Of a stretch of 64,000 bases of DNA, positions 53,055 through 63,750 are shown piece after piece. The stretch is from Karstenula rhodostoma CBS 690.94 (taxonomy: Eukaryota; Ascomycota; Dothideomycetes; Pleosporales; Didymosphaeriaceae), in NCBI GenBank assembly GCA_010093485.1, contig MU001493.1, forward strand, positions 2,468,937 through 2,532,936. Direction: 5' to 3'. The notes below the pieces were generated by a model that was given only the letters and a program-made list of their open reading frames with translations, was not told where the DNA came from and ran no database searches. A program made the position numbers and the translations under genes. Within the stretch, counting starts at the first letter, position 1; each line of letters opens with the position of its first letter.

Positions 53055-53762
53055 CTAGTATCCTGACCCACAGCCACATTGTTGGTTGTGGTATGCACTC
53101 TCGTCCTGCCCACGGACCTCGTCCTCCAATCTCTCCAAGGCGTCGTCCCGGTTTTCGGCGTACCGATTCAAGAGAGCGGAAATGGGCGCCGCATTCAACT
53201 TTCTATTTCCTCGATGCTTTCCCTCTTCTGCTTCTTTCGCCCATCGTTCCCTCTGTGCTTGGGCCCCAGCCGGTGCTTCATCATATTCGCCCCAGTAATC
53301 CAATAGGACCCGCGGCGCCGTCAAGTCGTGAGTGAACAATTCGATATTTGCGGGCTGTGTGAGCAGCGATTGGGAGGCACTAGGACCACTCGGTGCGACC
53401 CATTGCTTCGGTTGCTGCTCGCTCTGTGCCCACTCGGCATGCCACTCGCTTAGGTCGAACCTGCGCTTCTCGTTCATATCTCGGCGGAGCGACTGCAATA
53501 TCTGTAGAGCTTCTGGATTGAACGCTGCGAGTGCTTCGTCGCTTAGATCGCCTTGCTGGAGGAAGTGTAGGAACGTTGTCGGCGCGGCTGGGCCTGGGGG
53601 TAGTTGGCTGAGAGCTTTCTCGTCTTTGTTGACCACACCCCAGAAGAACTGTATGATGTTAGAGTTGCCATCTGATGCCGAAGATAACACGTATTGCCTT
53701 ACCTCATGGTCGCGTTGCGATTGAAGTCGCTTTGCCTCCGTTCTGCGTCGAAAAACTGACAT
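53055..53762 (-). CDS. Unknown protein G, two exons
   Basis: Start at MSVFRRRTEAKRLQS (53762). A 54-nt stretch 53649-53702 has donor GTAAGG, branch CTAAC and acceptor ATACAG, so it is very likely an intron although it has no stop and keeps the frame; removal gives QRDHE-FFWGVVNKDE and a 217-aa protein. Helical and charged (FDLSEWHAEWAQSEQQPKQW, QRERWAKEAEEGKHRGN), ending in Cys/Gly CGCGSGY. Only a faint likeness to the M4 helix region of neighbours, so membership in the cluster is doubtful. No signal peptide. Confidence 0.6.
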   Translation of the reverse strand: MSVFRRRTEAKRLQSQRDHEVRQYVLSSASDGNSNIIQFFWGVVNKDEKALSQLPPGPAAPTTFLHFLQQGDLSDEALAAFNPEALQILQSLRRDMNEKRRFDLSEWHAEWAQSEQQPKQWVAPSGPSASQSLLTQPANIELFTHDLTAPRVLLDYWGEYDEAPAGAQAQRERWAKEAEEGKHRGNRKLNAAPISALLNRYAENRDDALERLEDEVRGQDESAYHNQQCGCGSGY

Positions 53763-54494
53763 TTTTGGCTCGGTGCGTGAAGAGTTTGAGGGTGAGCGAG
53801 CCATTAGCCTAGCTGAAGACATGGGGAAGTAAAAGAGATGAGAGCAGGTTCGCAAGGACAAATAGCCAGAGGTCGTTTGGCTCGATTGTTGGTTGTTCGT
53901 CTTGGTGAAGGCAGTTAGCAATCATTCGGATTGCTGCAAAACGTTTTTTATTTTGCCAAACAGACATGGGGACTTTTTATAGCTTAGTCACCGTGGGAGG
54001 TCACTGTTGAGATGCTAAAGAGGCTGGTGGGTGACTGGCGAATCCTTAACCATGGCTTCATTCACCTTAGCCACCCACGGGATTTGTCCCAAAGTGAACG
54101 AATGACACGTGCTCGCTTCTTTTGGTGAAGCCTGCGGCGGTCCCCCAGTTTTAACGGTCGCAGGTGTATTTCGAGGCACGTCATGGCAGCGTCTGCTCGG
54201 TGTACTCCACAGCTTAAGCGATTGCGTCTGATGAGGCATGCACGGCGCATACTTGAACGTGGTGAAGTAGGTTTGCAAATCAACCCCAGTGAGATCAGGT
54301 ATGATCTCGCGACCATATGCTCTAGACAGGGGTTTCCTGCGAATTTGTTCAAGCGATTTTCCGTCGTAGCCTTGCTAGGAAGAAAAACTCCTGGCGAACC
54401 CTGCCGAAACTGGTGTCAATATATGTCACTCCGCTGAACATGTCCTAGAACATGCGCCTTGCATCTCGCATAGGAGCGCTTCAGATAGAGAGCA
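53763..54494. other. Intergenic between G and H
   Basis: Short ORFs only. Confidence 0.45.
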
Positions 54495-55724
54495 TCAGCC
54501 CTGAGGTCTTGCCTGCATCCCAACCCCAGTCAAACCAAGCCGCTCTGACAAAGTCCCTACATGCAACACTGACCAGTCCACCTGTCTTTGACTAGGCTGC
54601 TGTGCGTAAATGATCATCTGGTCTAACCCAACCGGAAAGATCGGTGCTCTCGCTACTCTTCGAACATAATCCGGGTCAAGTTCCCGCAGCAATGTGTGTC
54701 CAGTCGCGCTGAGTTTGTTTTTCAGGATCATCTTCACCTGGACCGGGTCGTCGCACCAAGGCCCACTGTTCACAAGCGGTGACCTTGCGTATCTGATCAC
54801 ACAGGAAAAAGGGCTGGAATCTTTCGCTTCCGGAATTCGAAAATTATCCCCAGCCAATTCCAAAGAGGACCAAGCGCGGTGTTCAAGCTCGAAGTATCCT
54901 CGCTGTTGTGCGAGCTTGAGGACTTGAACTACGTCCTCCACTAAAGCTGTGTTCACATAAGAATCTAAATTGTGTCTATTGATTGGAAGAGGAAACTTAC
55001 TTGTAAATGGTGTGGAAGGGCGGTCAAGCTGTGGATTATGTCTGATAAAACGTGAGGCACGAGCCATATTTCCGAGGTCATTAGGATGACATTGGAACTG
55101 GAATAGCCAGTGTATAGGTTTCACCACATGCGGCATGCTAGAAGGTTCCAAAGGTAGTCTTCCCATCTGAGGGACATGCCTTTGGGGGAGTTGTGGATGA
55201 CTGTTGTGCATCATTTGTGAAGCCGCGATAGTCGGATATGGCTTGCTGCCTTGCGAAGCAGTACCTCGGGGAGTGTGCTGAGCTGGAATCTTAATAGCTT
55301 GCTTCACTGGGCGCGTAGAAAGAATTTGCTTTGCTGGAGGCTGTGAGGCCTCAACCAAGAGCGAGCTCGGCAATGAAGCCGATGCACCTAGCAGCTTCAA
55401 TCCATATGCAGATTGAGTTGATGCCGTAACGACTGGTTCAGGCACATAGACCTCGAGCGGCGGCATTGATTCCAGACCATCAGTCATTGCTGCTTTCTCT
55501 TGCGCACCAACTTCTGGAGCTGCCACAGGCTGCTGACGGCCACCGATTGTGCCGCTAATGGCTTCTAACAATAGTCTCCTGAAAAGCTCGTTGGAAGGGT
55601 CATTGTCCGCGCAGTCTGGTGTCTTGAAGAACTCGCCGTTGTTGAAGTCGTCAGGATTGGAAACTGCAGGGCTCGCTGTCCCATCGGCGAAGTTGCCGGC
55701 TTGTGATGTTATCTGTTCAGACAT
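54495..55724 (-). CDS. Orphan protein H, diverged member of the modular cluster
   Basis: Open frame of 409 aa from MSEQITSQAGNFADGTA. A 54-nt in-frame stretch 54947-55000 starts GTAAGTTTCC and ends GAACACAG and may be an intron, giving 391 aa; its branch site is weak. N-terminal 200 residues are disordered. The middle keeps diverged landmarks of M2 (DLGNMARASRFIRHNPQLD compared with IARRFVNNG in F) and M3 (FSCVIRYARSPLVNSG compared with CVRYAVAHPDEDW in A). The end resembles the M4 tail of F: QPSQRQVDWSVLHVGTLSER against QKDIDWHHSPEHLAQI. The Asp-Ala-Leu-Asp-Leu-Thr-Arg core is lost. Kinship is inferred by eye and should be tested by profile search. Confidence 0.6.
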   Translation of the reverse strand: MSEQITSQAGNFADGTASPAVSNPDDFNNGEFFKTPDCADNDPSNELFRRLLLEAISGTIGGRQQPVAAPEVGAQEKAAMTDGLESMPPLEVYVPEPVVTASTQSAYGLKLLGASASLPSSLLVEASQPPAKQILSTRPVKQAIKIPAQHTPRGTASQGSKPYPTIAASQMMHNSHPQLPQRHVPQMGRLPLEPSSMPHVVKPIHWLFQFQCHPNDLGNMARASRFIRHNPQLDRPSTPFTSKFPLPINRHNLDSYVNTALVEDVVQVLKLAQQRGYFELEHRAWSSLELAGDNFRIPEAKDSSPFSCVIRYARSPLVNSGPWCDDPVQVKMILKNKLSATGHTLLRELDPDYVRRVARAPIFPVGLDQMIIYAQQPSQRQVDWSVLHVGTLSERLGLTGVGMQARPQG

Positions 55725-57304
55725 TGTGACACCCGTCTTTCGCGCCGAGTTAAGTGCTGAAGGTGGAGTGAGGAAAAAGGTAAAAGACTAAGGAGTAGAG
55801 GAGTGGCGCAACTTGTGGTATTCGCTTGAAATAGAGATGAAGCTTTTGTGAAAGGAGGACAGAGGAATAGATGATAAAGCAGGCAGCTGTACGTTCAGAA
55901 AGAAATCGCCAATCGAGTCAGACTCAATGCCCAACAGATTGGCGCTACAGCGCAGGAAAATCGGCCTAAAGCGCATGAAATCTTTGATCAGCGGTGTGCA
56001 TACCACGGTTCACGATATCTACAAACGCTCAACCATGCGACGATGTGGACACGGGTGCGGAACAGTTTCTTTAACCTTATAGCGCTTGACCAATCAAAAC
56101 AAGACTGCAATGTTCTGCTGTTGCAGATGGATTGTTTGGCATTCCAGTTTTGAATTCAATTCCACTACGGTACATGAGTCTCAGTATAGGCTCAAACCTT
56201 GATCTGTAGATGTTTGATGGGCGTACGTTCTTTCCAAATGGCCACACTCATGATTACGCCTGCTGCGCGTCTCCCAGAGCGTCCACGCAGTCGTTAGCTG
56301 TGCTGGGCAAACAATCCATTTTTCAGAGATACTCAACACAACTGCTTGAAGTGGTACGGGCTGCCCCAAATCGCCGGGTCCTCCAGATGCCTTCCATATA
56401 AAGACATGATGTCGCAGGTGCTTGTCGTTCGAGCCCGCAGATTAGTCAAGCCCCAGTCGTTGGAAAGCGATCCAGCCAGGTCCCTCGGTTCGCAGCGAGC
56501 GGTAGCGAAACTAGCATTGTGGGTGATCCACGGGACACTTAGGTTGGGAATCCACCTGCGACGGTAGCTAGAAGATTGCGACACGTGGTACGCTAAAAGG
56601 CGGGCGTGTTGGGCTTGTGGCTGACTTAGCGCTTATCAGTTGCGGTTAGACCGTCCTCTGAGGAGTCCACGACATGCGTCTTTCAGGAGGATCAATAACA
56701 TCGCCTTTCGACCTCATGATAGCGAAGTCGATAATGCAGGCATAACATGCAGGTCATATGGAATCTATGTGTAAAGTTGTGCGCATTTACCTAGTGGGGA
56801 TGCCAGCATCATCAAAGTCTGGTCGACAGCGGGATACAATCTAGCATCCAACTATCACGAAACGGTAGTACAAGATTGTATGGAAGAGGTTTTCATGAGG
56901 GTTAAGTGGTGAGCATTTGGGAATAAGGGTTCTATAACTGTGAACGGGGTATCAAATTGTAAAGAGAGATGAAACTACGTGCTACCAGACAACGCCTCAA
57001 GCTGGTGACTGTTCATCATGACCGCATTTACCTCTGCCATCCTTGAGCACACTCATTGAAAGCCTCATACCATAGATCGTGTTGGACGATCTTGTTGGTA
57101 GTATCCTCGGCAGCAATGCATGCAACCAACGTGTAATAGTAAAAAAACACTTATGCCGTGTTCGATACCCCGGTCATATGCAGAGACGCCGTAATTTCGA
57201 CGCCTTCTTGAAGAAGAAGAGAGAAGTGCGGAAACCCTTCGAGGAGGAGCCGAGAGTCCATGTTATCTCGACCGTCCCAATTCGGCTGCAAGAAGTGTCC
57301 AAGA
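55725..57304. other. Intergenic between H and I
   Basis: 1.6 kb without a supported gene; small ORFs on both strands have no recognisable content. Confidence 0.45.
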
Positions 57305-58893
57305 TTAGTTTGAACCACGCTCCATTCCAGGGTTGGCCGCCTGCCAAGCCTCGAAGATCCAGACACCCGCAGCCTTGACCAGCCGATCCATCTGTTCCAG
57401 ATCCAGGTTGGGCTTGTTCCAGTCGAGGGAATCCATGAGCTGCATATGCTCAACGCAGTACACCCAGTCGATCTGGCTCTGCAAACCCTTCTGCGCAAAG
57501 TCGACCCTACGAGCAAGGGAGTTGTCAATCTGATGGCCTGGATAAACGGCACGCAGATTGCGAACAAGAGGCAAGTTATCCACGGCCAAACCAACAGGAA
57601 GCTTGCGGTTGAGTTCCTTGACGAGTTCATTGTGCAAGCATCGAGCGATGATGTCGTAGTGGTCGTCAAAGGTGAAATCGGTCTGGCGGCCGCGAGGGCT
57701 ATTGGCAACGCGGTAGACCAAGGCATCTTGCGAGTAGTCGTCGGCCGATGGCGGATAGGCGTCGCGTATGAGGCCGCTCTTGGGCTTCTTTGAGTTGTAG
57801 TTGGCGGGAGTGTACTTCAACTTGGGAGTGTCATCGACAGGCTCGAGCTTGACGCGAGGCTGAGAGTGCTCGCGCTTGACCTTCTTGCGCCGCGGCATCA
57901 TGGATGAGGTCGTGGGCGGCAAGTCGTGGCCATCGACAGGGGCTGCAGATGTGAGCCGGGTGCGACGGGGAGTCAGGCGTTTCCGGAAGACCCCAAGACG
58001 GTAGAAGTTCTTGATCTTGAACTCCGCCGAAGCCCTATTCAGAGCCTCCATCGTCGGACGCGGAAGTGCACGCTGGAGTGTGACCTGGAACTCATGCTCG
58101 AACTGCTCCTGCCCTGGCAACGGTGTCGGTACATCAGGAGAATAGAGACCGTCCAGCAAAGCTGGATCAGACGGGAGCTCCTGATGTCCAGATGGGTTGG
58201 GGTCTGCGAAAAGGTAGTCGTCCCCAAATTCACGAGCGAAATCGAAGATCTCCGAGGCGGGGACTCCATACTGGAGAGCGGGGTCCATTGCTACCGTCGC
58301 ATAACCGGACACACCATCCTTTCGGGACGGGGTGATGTCCTCGAGCGAGGCGCGGTCGACATGAGAAATGTTCAAGGTCTCTGGAATCATGGTGGCCCAA
58401 TTTTCATGGCCGACGTCCAGGTCGTACGTGGAGAACGGGCGACCAATGCGCTCATACGGCTGCATGGCCACGCCGAAGCCCATCGTAGCATCGTCGAAGA
58501 CGGGCAGCTCGAATGGCACTGTGTTGTGCTGCCGAAGGTTAGGATCTGCATGGGATTCATACGTGGGGAGCATACCACAAACGGTGCGGCCTCACACGCT
58601 TCAGAAACAGCATGGTCGAACGACCGGAGGCGTGATGCGAGCTTCATGTCTTCCGGAGACAGAGGCGAGTCGACGAAGGGGTTGCCGTCTTCGAGAAGAG
58701 CTGGGTCAATCGCCCCATCGCCAGTCGTGGAGACTCCTAGGTGCGTAGCAGCGTGGTCGCCGCCCATCTTCTTGGAAGCCATGCCAAGAGTTGATCTGGT
58801 TTGACCCGGGAAAGATGGCGCAACAGGATCAGAGCTCACGATGAACAGGCTCGCACGCTTGCTGGGGCTTTGGGAGGAGTCACGCGTCGCCAC
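57305..58893 (-). CDS. Orphan protein I, diverged member with basic region, two exons
   Basis: Exon 1 is 58576-58893, exon 2 57305-58528; a 47-nt intron (donor GTATGC, branch CTAAC, acceptor CGGCAG) joins APFV to HNTVPFELPVF in frame, 513 aa in all. IDPALLEDG (about 62) and DPALLDG recur, as IDPALL in D. Residues 230-280 are basic (TPRRTRLT, PRRKKVKREHSQ), NLS-like. The C-terminal 150 residues are helical: FDDHYDIIARCLHNELVKEL, NLPLVRNLRAVYPGHQID, and QSQIDWVYCVEHMQLMDSLD, which resembles the M4 tail of F and H. M2 and M3 are not clearly recognisable. Role unknown, possibly nuclear. Confidence 0.7.
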
Positions 58894-60574
58894 GGCTGTA
58901 GTGCTGTCGAACGTGTGTATCTTCAGTCGTACGAGATGAGGCGGGTTGTGGGAGTGGTGCGATCTGAGCGGTGTGTTTTGGGTGGGAGTCGGTGCAGTTG
59001 GAATTATATATTGAGGGGCTGCGAATTCTGTTCCTGCCGTGGCGGCGGGAGGCGTAAACAGAACAGCGTGAGTAAATCCCCAGCCCAGCCACCCGAAAAA
59101 TTGCAGTTGAAATATCTTCTGCTGCTCGCAGCTGATTCGCAGAAGCTTTTCGAGTGGTGGCTAGCGTATGGCGAAGTGTGAAATGAACCTTTCATTTCCT
59201 GTAACCTGGCGCGAGTCGTCGTGCTCTCCAAGCACCGTATACCGCCCCAAACGTTCGCAGAGGCAAGTATGCGACCGTTCTCCACCCAGCCTAGCTATAG
59301 CTGCGAGATCTTGAAACAGGTTCAATTCCAGCTGAGTCGTCGTAGGCCATCAGCCCGGTCTTCTTCTCACCAAACCATCGTTGGTCAGGCACCCCATGCC
59401 GCCATTCCACCCGGATTTCATACCATCTCTTGAATTCAATGAGGGAGCGGAACCCATTATATTAGAATATACGGGTGTCCGCAGAAACCAGGCTCAAACC
59501 AACACGACCGTTGCCTTCCACCCCTATTTTCGACTCAGGTCAATATACAATGTCCATTATGTCAGTTTGCTAAAGCAAATACCAGTACACAAACGTTTCT
59601 TACTTAAAGAATCTTCTCCTCCCATCGACTCTATCTTCTGAACCCAAGGCTGCACCTGTATGCATTCACTACCCATCCTGCTGTGGTCTAGGAGATCAGA
59701 AGGGTAGCCATTGACCTAACCTCGGCCGAAGATCAAGGAAAAGAATACCGTAGCAAAGATCTGAGGGTCGATCTCTCGGTGCTCCAATAACGACTTGGGA
59801 TGAAGGAGGGATCTGGAGCTGGATTGCCGGCATGAACCGGCACCGGCCCGCTGAACCACAGAAACAGGACCAGGCGACTGTTCTTCTACAACATGTGTAT
59901 AAGCGTCGCAAAACATCAGGGAGTCTCGGCGCATCCACCTTATTGTGGTACAGGCGTGTGGTAAATGTAATTTTCTTCGCCCATACAAGACTCCTGCTCT
60001 TGGAACCAAGTACGATATCTCCGGCGGACTTGCTTTGGCGAATATAAGAGCTTTCTGGTCTTCTATGGTCCATTTTGTTGAGAATTCTGTCGTCTAATCC
60101 ACTGTTGACTGACACGGTGATGATCTTGAATGCGCGGTAGCAGAACAGTAACAGCACTCCAGATCTTCGTCTCCGTCGCGGCAATACATGAGCAAACGAT
60201 TACTACTAAAGAATGCGCCTGGATCCAACGGGATCAACTGGAGGTCGACAAACGCAGAACCATCTCATCTTATACGTCAGCTTCCGTATTTTTTCGCCGC
60301 TTGAATATTGAGGCTTGGAACCTTCTTTCGGAAGTCGGGAACGAACGCCCGCATCTTTTGCTCCAGCAGTTTATTCTTTTCGAAGTCGACATATCATGCT
60401 CACATAAAGTTTTCCGGCATCATCTTCGGACAACCCTCTTCTAGAGCCACGCAAACAACAATGCCCTCGTGTGCGTCAATACTGTGCGCTCCTCGTTGAA
60501 AGAATGCTGTTTATAGATAAAGATATCAGCAGACATGATCGCAAGGCGATGGGCACACCGAAGCCGAAGGCCTG
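58894..60574. other. Intergenic between I and the small ORF at 60.6 kb
   Basis: 1.7 kb without a supported gene. Overlapping ORFs on both strands at 59.7-60.2 kb have no recognisable content. Confidence 0.4.
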
Positions 60575-61222
60575 ATGCTTGCAAGATTTGTACCTATGGT
60601 AGTGAAGCGGCGAAGTCGTGTCAAGGCCAGGACCGAACGACCGCCGTTGTTTGTCGATACTTATAGTATCGATGACGGCAGGCTGGTGATAATTTTCGTT
60701 TCAGCATGGCCTGAGCGAATTGACGGGAGCGTGTGGCGTCCCGCACGGGTCTCTGATATTCAGTCGATGAATCAGTCCGCCGTGGACATTCCCAGCTGCT
60801 TAGGGATGTTGGTTCTATGCTCTAATAAGAGAATTGACTCGAGGGAGACAATGAAGCTGCGCTCGGGGGACGCTCTGGCCGCTCTGCGCATGAGCCATCG
60901 TACGTCGATAATCAGCTACCCTTGTCAGACCACACCATCGTTCCATGTTGAGCTGGGTTATCTACCCCTTCGGACAATTGAGAAACGTGGAATCGATCCA
61001 GAAACCAAACCTCCGGCAAGGGGTGTGATACGCTCCTCTGTCAGCCTGGAAATCGAGAGAATGATCTTGATACGCCATGAGCTGTTTCTCATGTGCGAGA
61101 AGTGGTGTGGGCCGGGTGGCCTCTTCAATATGAGTCATTTATTCCTGAATGAGTCGGCCAATGTGCAAGGTCTCACAGGTACACTTGGTGTGCTGCTGGA
61201 TATGCTGCTGGATATCGTTTGA
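60575..61222 (+). CDS. Hypothetical protein, 215 aa, weakly supported
   Basis: Single open frame with start MLARFVPMVVKRRSRV. It has a locally protein-like composition (FVDTYSIDDGRLVIIFVSAW, SLEIERMILIRHELFLMCEK) and no low-complexity region, but codon use is less biased than in neighbours and no family or splice evidence supports it. Could be a relic or a fast-evolving orphan. Confidence 0.35.
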   Translation: MLARFVPMVVKRRSRVKARTERPPLFVDTYSIDDGRLVIIFVSAWPERIDGSVWRPARVSDIQSMNQSAVDIPSCLGMLVLCSNKRIDSRETMKLRSGDALAALRMSHRTSIISYPCQTTPSFHVELGYLPLRTIEKRGIDPETKPPARGVIRSSVSLEIERMILIRHELFLMCEKWCGPGGLFNMSHLFLNESANVQGLTGTLGVLLDMLLDIV

Positions 61223-62119
61223 GGAGTACGACTATTAAGGGACACTCTGAGTATTGATCAGCGTATTTGTGACGCTAGAGCGGGTGGAGAGTGTCTTCAA
61301 ATGCAGTTGCTCCTCTTGATAAGCATCTGAGCTGCTGGTTTATTTCACAGGCTTCGAGTCATATCCTAACGCCTTGTCGCTTCGAAGAATTCGAGGTGCG
61401 GACTCGAGAACACACTGGCAATTGCTACTGCATTGCACCGGCGACCACTCCTTACACAAGATCTTGTGCCTCACTCTTTGAATTCCACAGAAGCAAATGA
61501 ATACCCCGAGAAAGTCATTGTGTTCGAGATGCTTTTGTGGGTCTCGGTCATTCTCATTAAATTAGAGAATGTCACCTTCAATGCGGCTATCTAATGAAAT
61601 ATGGAGACCATTCATCTCACAGTCGATCAATTATACCGTCTACTACCAGGTAGCGTAACAAATGGAAGCTTGGAGCCTGTTACGTGACGTGATAGGCCCA
61701 ATAAAATCCCCAAGACGGTCGCACCTTGCATGTCTACTAGATTCATTATTTCCCCAATATTCCGGATGTCGTAATCAAAGGTATGAGTATCGAAAGAAAC
61801 ACGATGTCGAGGGTCTCCAATCGATCACGCGACTTCAATGTTCACCCTCGAGGCCTTGGCGCCTTGCTCGATTGCCGCTCTTCTTATGATGTGTACTCTG
61901 AGCGCATTTTTTTCTGATGTTTGCTGCTTACCCAATATCCTCCCTTATGTTCCGTCTCATTTGGGACAGTTGAGGTATTCTGAACAATGCAGTCAGTTCA
62001 ACCGCCCGAGGAAAGGAACTGAGCTGGTGTTATTTCACGGCCATGGCGTCACAATGTCAACCATGCTCTCACAACGCGCTCACATGGGCCTGTTCTCACT
62101 GGCAGCAGCAGTCCCTGCT
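61223..62119. other. Intergenic upstream of gene J
   Basis: No gene supported. Confidence 0.45.
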
Positions 62120-62127
62120 TATATTTA
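62120..62127 (+). promoter_or_regulatory. TATA-like box of gene J
   Basis: TATATTTA 167 nt before the ATG at 62287, the same spacing as for gene B. Confidence 0.4.
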
Positions 62128-62286
62128 ACATCCCACCGGAACTCATAGCATTCGGTACAACCCTCTACCCTCTCATCAGCAAGACAACCCAAAAAAAAAT
62201 ACTGCAACGCATATCGCCGGTTGCACCTAAACAGGACATACTCAAGTGGAAGCCTTCACACACCTTGGTGCAGAAACGTAGGACTC

Positions 62287-63750
62287 ATGGAACCCGTCAA
62301 CGAGTCTACCCCTCTCAACGACCTCGGCATTCAGTCAGTCCAGCATGACCTGGACTCTCACAATGTTGCCGCAACTTCGGGCGGATGGAATGAACATACT
62401 TTGCGCACGCTCAGCTCTCTGAACTCGAATCCTTACAACCAAGACAACGAGGAAATGGAGATGCGAGGATTCATTGGGTTTCCTTCGGCAGGCGCGGTCA
62501 TTGATTACCTCCTAGCTCGGGAGTTTCAGCACATCGATTGCGTCTGCGTGGTCGACGTACATGATCTGAAGAACCTGGCCCCTGTAAACGCTGGTCTTCC
62601 GGAAGCCAACCTTGTCATCCCAACTTTGACCCGCGGTTACATCATGGCTGCACTTACGGAAAACTCACCCCACGCCGAGCATGTGGCAGAATACATCGGA
62701 AAGCCGCCAGAGCCTGCTGGCGATGCCGATGAATTCGACATGCCGATGGGTTTCGCAGAGTGGTGGCTCTCTGTGGGTGGTAGGTTCTGGGTGCGAGGAC
62801 TGGACAAGGACGGCAACCCCCCAGCTTGCCCGGATATGCCGGTCGACCTCAATGTCCAGATGGAGGACGACGTCAATATGGATACACCACTAGACCTCGA
62901 CGTCGAAGTGCCGCAAAACTCTGCGCAGGTCGATGTTCAAGCTGCTCACCAACAGAACGCTGCGCCGTACAGTTCCAGGACCGCGGCTAGTGCCAAGCAT
63001 TTACGCAGCATCAGTGGTCGTTACGGCCTCTACATGCATCACACCTTTTCGACAGGCTCACTCCGTATGTGGAGCGAGATGGGCATTGAACTTCCAGCCA
63101 CCGTGGCCCAGCAGCACATCTCTTACCACCCGATCTTCAGCTTCGCGCCCGTCTACAATGTCGACCTGCGTCTGCTAGGCGACATCCCTGTCACAGACGT
63201 TGAGCTTCTGACCTTTTTCCCCGACCACCTGGTGTTCTGGCCTGACATGATCTACCGCCTTTGCAGTGCGGGCTGGCAGACTGCCGGTATGCTGCGGGTG
63301 ATGTACGCTGCTCGTGGCGTGAATACCTATTCCGCAGAGGATAAAGGGGTGATGGCGCGCGATAACTCCCGCGTGGGCCATTCTCGTAGGATCCTAGGCG
63401 TGAAAGTCGAGGAGGAGCCCCGCCTGGAGCCGTATACCGACCTGGCCATGGCCAACTGGCGGGAACCGCGTAAGGGAGACGTCATGAAGTACACCTGCCT
63501 CCGGAAACTCACAGACTACTACGTCTCAGACCTCGCAGACGGCGTACTACCGTACATGTTCCCTGATGGAGAGAATGGTGGCCCGCTAACTGGTGCCATC
63601 CGGATCACACGCACACACCCGGACGATGCTGAGGTCAAGGCTCTGAAGCTCAGTGGCGTCTCTGCCTTTCTGAAGAAGCATAGTCTTTACCCCGCTGCGG
63701 TTTCGGCCGGGCCACAGAACCCGCCCACGCCAGTTCAGAAGCAGACCTAG
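62287..63750 (+). CDS. Orphan modular protein J (M2 and degenerate M3)
   Basis: 487 aa, single exon, start MEPVNESTPLNDLGIQS; the frame is open to 62221. N-terminal third has a globular-looking part (RGFIGFPSAGAVIDYLLARE, IDCVCVVDVHDLKNLAPVN, MGFAEWWLSVGGRFWVRG) not seen in the other members. An acidic linker (about 195-230) follows. M2 at about 300-345: IPVTDVELLTFFPDHLVFWP, DMIYRLCSAGWQTAGML. M3 is degenerate (about 415-460): DLADGVLPYMFPDGENGG, AIRITRTHPDDAEV. M4 absent. Ends PPTPVQKQT. Right-most member, 20 kb from A but with the same promoter spacing. Confidence 0.75.
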   Translation: MEPVNESTPLNDLGIQSVQHDLDSHNVAATSGGWNEHTLRTLSSLNSNPYNQDNEEMEMRGFIGFPSAGAVIDYLLAREFQHIDCVCVVDVHDLKNLAPVNAGLPEANLVIPTLTRGYIMAALTENSPHAEHVAEYIGKPPEPAGDADEFDMPMGFAEWWLSVGGRFWVRGLDKDGNPPACPDMPVDLNVQMEDDVNMDTPLDLDVEVPQNSAQVDVQAAHQQNAAPYSSRTAASAKHLRSISGRYGLYMHHTFSTGSLRMWSEMGIELPATVAQQHISYHPIFSFAPVYNVDLRLLGDIPVTDVELLTFFPDHLVFWPDMIYRLCSAGWQTAGMLRVMYAARGVNTYSAEDKGVMARDNSRVGHSRRILGVKVEEEPRLEPYTDLAMANWREPRKGDVMKYTCLRKLTDYYVSDLADGVLPYMFPDGENGGPLTGAIRITRTHPDDAEVKALKLSGVSAFLKKHSLYPAAVSAGPQNPPTPVQKQT

